NCBI GenBank assembly: GCA_000320545.1
Contig: ADNK01000036.1
Location: 30,001-94,000, forward strand
DNA: 64,000 nucleotides
From: Bigelowiella natans CCMP2755
Lineage: Eukaryota; Cercozoa; Chlorarachniophyceae
Direction of reading: 5' to 3'
The notes under the pieces were generated by a model. It did no database searches. It had not been told where the DNA came from and saw only the letters and a list, made by a program, of their open reading frames with translations. Below are positions 59,601-64,000 of this stretch, in pieces (position 1 is the stretch's first letter; each line of letters begins with the position of its first letter). The position numbers and the translations under genes are program-made.

Positions 59601-62600
59601 AGAAAATTTACACCGAGGATAAAACGAAATTGCCAGAGGAATTCATGCCGAGCGACGCAAAGCGTGGTGAGATCTAATGCATTCATACATGAGAATATCA
59701 CCATAATTTTCCTCCCTATTTTGATTTTTTAAAAGCGTATCCTGAGTTTATCATGTTCCTCTTGTTTCTCAGGTGTAGAGGATCACGTGAAAAGCATCCA
59801 GCCGTGCTCAACAGTTCAGAATCGAAACGTATCGACCGTTGTCCGAAATCGATCCTTCATATTCATCAAGGAGCACATATTCAAGGAGCTCTGCAGGTGT
59901 ATGATAATTGCATCCTCTATCAAGCACCTGGAGGAGGATAAAGAGACAGAATCGAAGAAGTTCTTGCGATCGATATCGCAACACTTCGCTTTGTTATTCA
60001 CTTTCTCCCAAAGGAGCCTTGGTGAATCCGAAGCCTACCATTTAGACGCGAAAGTGTTTCTGGATGCCATTGTAGAAGTAATGTGCCATGAGAATCGGGA
60101 TTGGTTCAAAGCGTCCAAGGCAACCTTGGATACATTGCTGAACATCTTCGTCCAGGTTCTAGGAAAGGAACGGGCGGGAACCTTACCTGTCTTGAACGAG
60201 TTGCTCTCGAAACTCTCTCACTGTTGTTACCAAGACATGTGGGAAACTCGACATGCTGGGTGCATGGGCTTAGCATCTGTTTGTGACAAGATGTCTCCCG
60301 CCTGGGTGAGGAATAATCAGGGGGAGCTGATTCGAGCTTTCATGTTCACCTTCCGGGACTCGTACTCGGAATTCGCGAAAAGGACTGCAGATCAAGCGAA
60401 CGCGTCGTTGGACAAAGTGGTTGGGATATCGTGTTCGTATCAGGGTCCCTCTCAGCAGGCCGCTGCTGCGGCTGCTGCTGCAAGTCCTCAAGTTGGGACT
60501 CCGCAAGTGCCTGGAGGGACACCAGTGCCTTCACCTTTCAAAAGTGCTGGACAGCAGCGGCCGTTCCAAGCATCACCGGACGGGAAAGCCGTGCTTCCAG
60601 CAAATGCGCAGCAGAAATCCAGCATCACCAAAAATCTTGTCACAATTTTAGCCCCTGAGCTTATATCAGGGATATATGAGGTGAGAAAGGGCGCACATAG
60701 GCTACTTGGCTTGGTTTCGAAACTTTCGGGTACGACCGTAGCAAGTATCTTGATGCAGTACAGAACACGTCTTCTCGCACCGGTTCTGCAGCAGTCGCTG
60801 CATGCTGTGCCTATGAGCATTCGCATTGGATACATTAGCGCCGCAACGTACTGTCTATCTCTCCGGCCGCCCCTTGTTACCGTCAGTGATCTTCTGTACC
60901 TTCTGAAAGATGCAATCGCTGATGCAAGAGACGAAAACAACGCGAATCACTCTTCAACTGGTATCCAGGGAAGGACCGGGCGCGTACAGCTGCTGAACCG
61001 GCTCCAAGTTGAAGATATAAAGCTTATGTCAGCGGCGCTCGCTGATGACGTGAAGAAAAAGCCCCCTGATTACCAGGATATCAAGAACAATCTTATCCGC
61101 GTCTTCTTTGGCTCTCTTCTCAGCCGCACGCCTGAAATAGTTCAGGTAGCAAAAGAGGGACTGAAAAAGGTGATAGAACGGGAAAAGTTACCGAAGGAGC
61201 TCCTGCAGCAATGCATGCGTCCGATCTTACTGAATTTGGCAGACATTCGCAAGCTTTGTATGCCCCTTCTGGATGGTCTCTCCCGGCTTTTAGAGCTTCT
61301 CAGTAACTGTTTTAATGTTACCCTTGGCGAGAAATTGCTGGATCACATGAGAAAGTTTGCAGATCCGGAGGTGCTGAATAAAATGAGGTATGAAAATCTA
61401 ACTGAGAATGCGGGGACCTCCCGTATGAAGCCTGAGGATGAGGTTCAGGTTGCGGCGTCCATCATTGGGCTTTTCCATCTCCTCCCGCCCGCCTCGAAGA
61501 AATTTCTTGACCCTTTAGTGCAGATTACCCTTAAATTGGAGAGTATCCTTCCGGCACTCAATTTCTACGGTGGATATGGCACCGGTTCAAGTAGTCCGTA
61601 TCGCGAACCACTTATAAAATTCTTGGTTGTCGAGCCGCAGAAAACTTGCGAGTATTTCTTAAAGAATCTTACCCAAAAGAAACTAAGCCAGATGTTCCAG
61701 GCTATCATGCGGCACGAGAAATGCGATAAGATTCGTCAAGTTGTGATGCAGAGTCCAGAGGACCTTATCCGGCACACCTTTGAATGCAAGGCCCCCAACG
61801 AAAAAACCCGCACTGACCTCATAATCCAAGGAATCAAAATCGTTCACATTCTCTCCACATTCGATCCGAAGTGGCTCAGTGGCTGCAAGAAGGTCGTCAA
61901 TTGTTTGATCAACGTGTGGGATTCTACAGGCCGTCACAAGCGCTTGAAGGACGAGAACGATCTACCAATAGGGCACATCCATGAGTCGAAGCTCATTGTC
62001 GAGTGCTTGATTCATTATTGCCGGATCCACCGACGCGAGGTGCGTATACTGTGGAAAATGTTGGAGATTCTCCTCTATCGCACTTTAGTCGATTTCACGT
62101 TCCTAGCCGAATTCTACGAGAAAGAAGTGGCGCAATCATGGGCGCCCGAGGAGAAGAAAACGATTATGAATGGATTTTTACGCTTCTTCAAGGAAAATGG
62201 CAACACACAGAGCCAGCAGCAGAAAATTGAACAGCTGAAAGTGAAGGCACTCCAGCTGATAATTATCCCTATCTTAGAAAACACTTTCAAGAGTGCGGAG
62301 GATGAGCCCAAACCGAAGGCACCACCACCAATCAAGAGCGAGAACAAGAAAGCTGGTGACGGAAAGAAGGCGATGGAGGTCGAGGTAGAGCCTGAAAGCA
62401 AGGTCAAACAGACTAAGGAGACCCAAAAGACCACTAAAGCAAGCGAACGCACTCGCGCAGTTCTTGGAAATGACATGGTGACGACATTAATAAAGGAGCT
62501 TGTCGGCGGTCAGCAGGCTATTCACTACCGAGAAGAACTTCGCGTCCAGTTATTGCGCCTCACGACCCTCCTGATTGAGCATCTTCACTCACAACTCACC

Positions 62601-63461
62601 TCATACAGGAAGGATCTCATCAAGTTCGCATGGAATCATTTGAAGAGTGACAACAGCGCAAGTAAGCAATGGGCCTACGTGAATGTCTGCCGGTTCATTG
62701 ATGTTTACGAGACTCCGCCAAAGATCGTGCTCCAGGTCTATGTCGCACTTCTGCGAACGTACCAGCCTGAAGCTCGTAAGCTAGTCTCGAAGGCTTTGGA
62801 TATTATCACGCCAGCCCTGCCAAAGCGATTAACTCTGGGAAAGCACAAGCACCCTACTTGGATTAAGTGGACAAAGAAGATCATCGTGGAGGAAGGTCAT
62901 CTGGTTCCCCAGCTGATCCATATTTGGAACTTGATCATTCGGCACCCTGACCTCTTCTACCAAAGTCGTACGCAGTTCGTACCGCAGATGGTCAACTCCT
63001 TGAATCGCCTGGGGCTACCGCAGAACCGCCCTCCCGAAAACCGCAAGCTCGCCCTAGACCTAGCGGACCTGATCATCCGCTGGGACCGGAAATGTCTTGA
63101 GCAACAAGGAGGAGGGGAGGAGAAGAAAGGGCCGGCTGCTGCAAAAGACGAGAATTTGTCTAAGAGGCGAAAGCTGGAGAATGGAGTTGAGAAGACTGAA
63201 GATAAGACGGGAAAGCAGCTGGTGCACAATAAGCAAGCGGCATCTCGTGAGAAGCCTTTCAGACCCAACTCTGTCATGGTGGAACTGATCATCACCTTCT
63301 TGATACGACTCGGCTTGATGACATGTGAAGTCCACGAAACAAGGTTTCTCTCGATGCGATGCAGCAAGTTGCTCGAGCAAGCGATGAAAGTGTGGAAGGG
63401 GGGAGAGCTTAAGTTCATTTACATTCAGAAGATCTTAAATGCCCCTCAAAACCAGCAGGTA

Positions 63462-63503
<42 letters not shown>

Positions 63504-64000
63504 CTACATAAACAAATATTTTTATTTTTATTTATATTATTGACGTGACGCGATGTGTGTATCAATGAATCTGTTGAATGAATATCCTCTTGTTGATGTG
63601 AACGTCGTCAGGATCCGTCCGTGCTGTTAACTTGCACCCTCGAAGTCCTCAACATCCTGCTCACCTACCAGCCCAAGGAGTTTATTGTGAAGCACATCGA
63701 CGAAATCAAGACCATCCTGAGCAAATGCTACCATCTTCCGAACTTGTCCATTCGAAAAGGCCTATGCGGAGTGGTATCGAAGATTGTCAAGGCGCTCCCA
63801 GGATTTGCTCCAAGAGGGGGCCTGCCCCTGTCCAGGCTTTCTATGCGACTCTCTGGCTCTGCGTCGCAACCACCGGACCCCATTGCCAAGTTCTACTCCA
63901 GCTTACGAGAGACTATCGACACGGGTCTAAGGCAGATTCACATGGATAAGCAAGGGATGCGAGCTGCGGACAGGGTGTCCATACACACGATCATCGCTCT
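56693..64000 (+). CDS. TRRAP: TRRAP/Tra1, PIKK-family scaffold of SAGA and NuA4, 3'-truncated by window edge
   Basis: Giant HEAT-repeat protein that ties sequence-specific activators to histone acetyltransferase complexes; known members end in FAT and inactive kinase domains, which lie beyond this window. Exons: 56693-56753, 56813-56921, 56981-57077, 57140-59666, 59773-63458, 63612-64000. All join in phase, giving about 2290 residues. The N-terminus matches TRRAP: FRESIEIAHTSEYENFLKCL, REGAPMYMECNEQKIRN, LEILNRLPNNE. Alpha-helical repeat sequence follows, with HPSPFGVTALSVLGKLGGRNR, LRKLG-type turns and a basic, Glu/Lys-rich insertion (62290-62460) before the second HEAT block. The ATG at 56693 directly follows a CAG acceptor, so a further upstream exon is possible. 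Unlike its neighbours, two exons are 2.5 and 3.7 kb long. A (AT)n tract fills the intron after 63458. Confidence 0.93.

Overview
This window is nuclear DNA from an intron-rich eukaryote. Every host gene is split by introns, nearly all GT-AG, and reading frames join cleanly across dozens of splice junctions. The gene set is eukaryotic: kinesin, TRRAP/Tra1, DUS2, UCH deubiquitinase, polycystin-like channel and a carnosine N-methyltransferase homologue. Introns and intergenic DNA are packed with microsatellites. A sulfate-assimilation enzyme with a hydrophobic N-terminal leader hints at a plastid-bearing alga or protist; I cannot name the organism.

Layout. 1-3143 (+): 3' part of a CARNMT1-like methyltransferase. 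3951-7435 (-): HTTM / vitamin-K-carboxylase-like membrane protein. 8079-15970 (+): kinesin-7-like motor with about 27 exons. 15971-17703: microsatellite, GCTAGC-rich DNA and a 43/51-bp tandem repeat. 17704-22723 (-): an unusual secreted-start protein joining a BPI/LBP-like lipid-binding ectodomain to a PqiA-like membrane domain. 23481-29196 (-): an intact Ty3/Gypsy LTR retrotransposon with identical 326-bp LTRs. 30586-31959 (-): APS/PAPS reductase. 33382-37086 (-): DUS2 tRNA-dihydrouridine synthase. 37429-40629 (+): MFS transporter. 43025-48339 (+): polycystin-like cation channel. 49015-52210 (-): UCH deubiquitinase with a C-terminal UBA domain. 52465-55728 (-): UBL/STI1/EF-hand-like protein. 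56693-64000 (+): 5' part of TRRAP/Tra1, running off the window.

Most coding sequence sits in short exons of 30-200 bp without in-frame ATGs, so I rebuilt genes by following family motifs and splice phase rather than long ORFs. In eight genes all recovered exons join in frame. Three places do not close (kinesin 13058-13823, MFS 39621-39882, polycystin 44304-44716) and are flagged. Two genes break the small-exon pattern: the BPI-PqiA gene (one 3.2-kb exon) and TRRAP (2.5- and 3.7-kb exons).

The genes do not form one pathway. The closest thing to a functional neighbourhood is the UBL-protein and UCH-UBA pair, same strand and about 250 bp apart, both ubiquitin-related, next to the divergent TRRAP gene. 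The strongest candidate for an undescribed system is the BPI-PqiA fusion, which by domain logic could be a single-polypeptide lipid-handling device.
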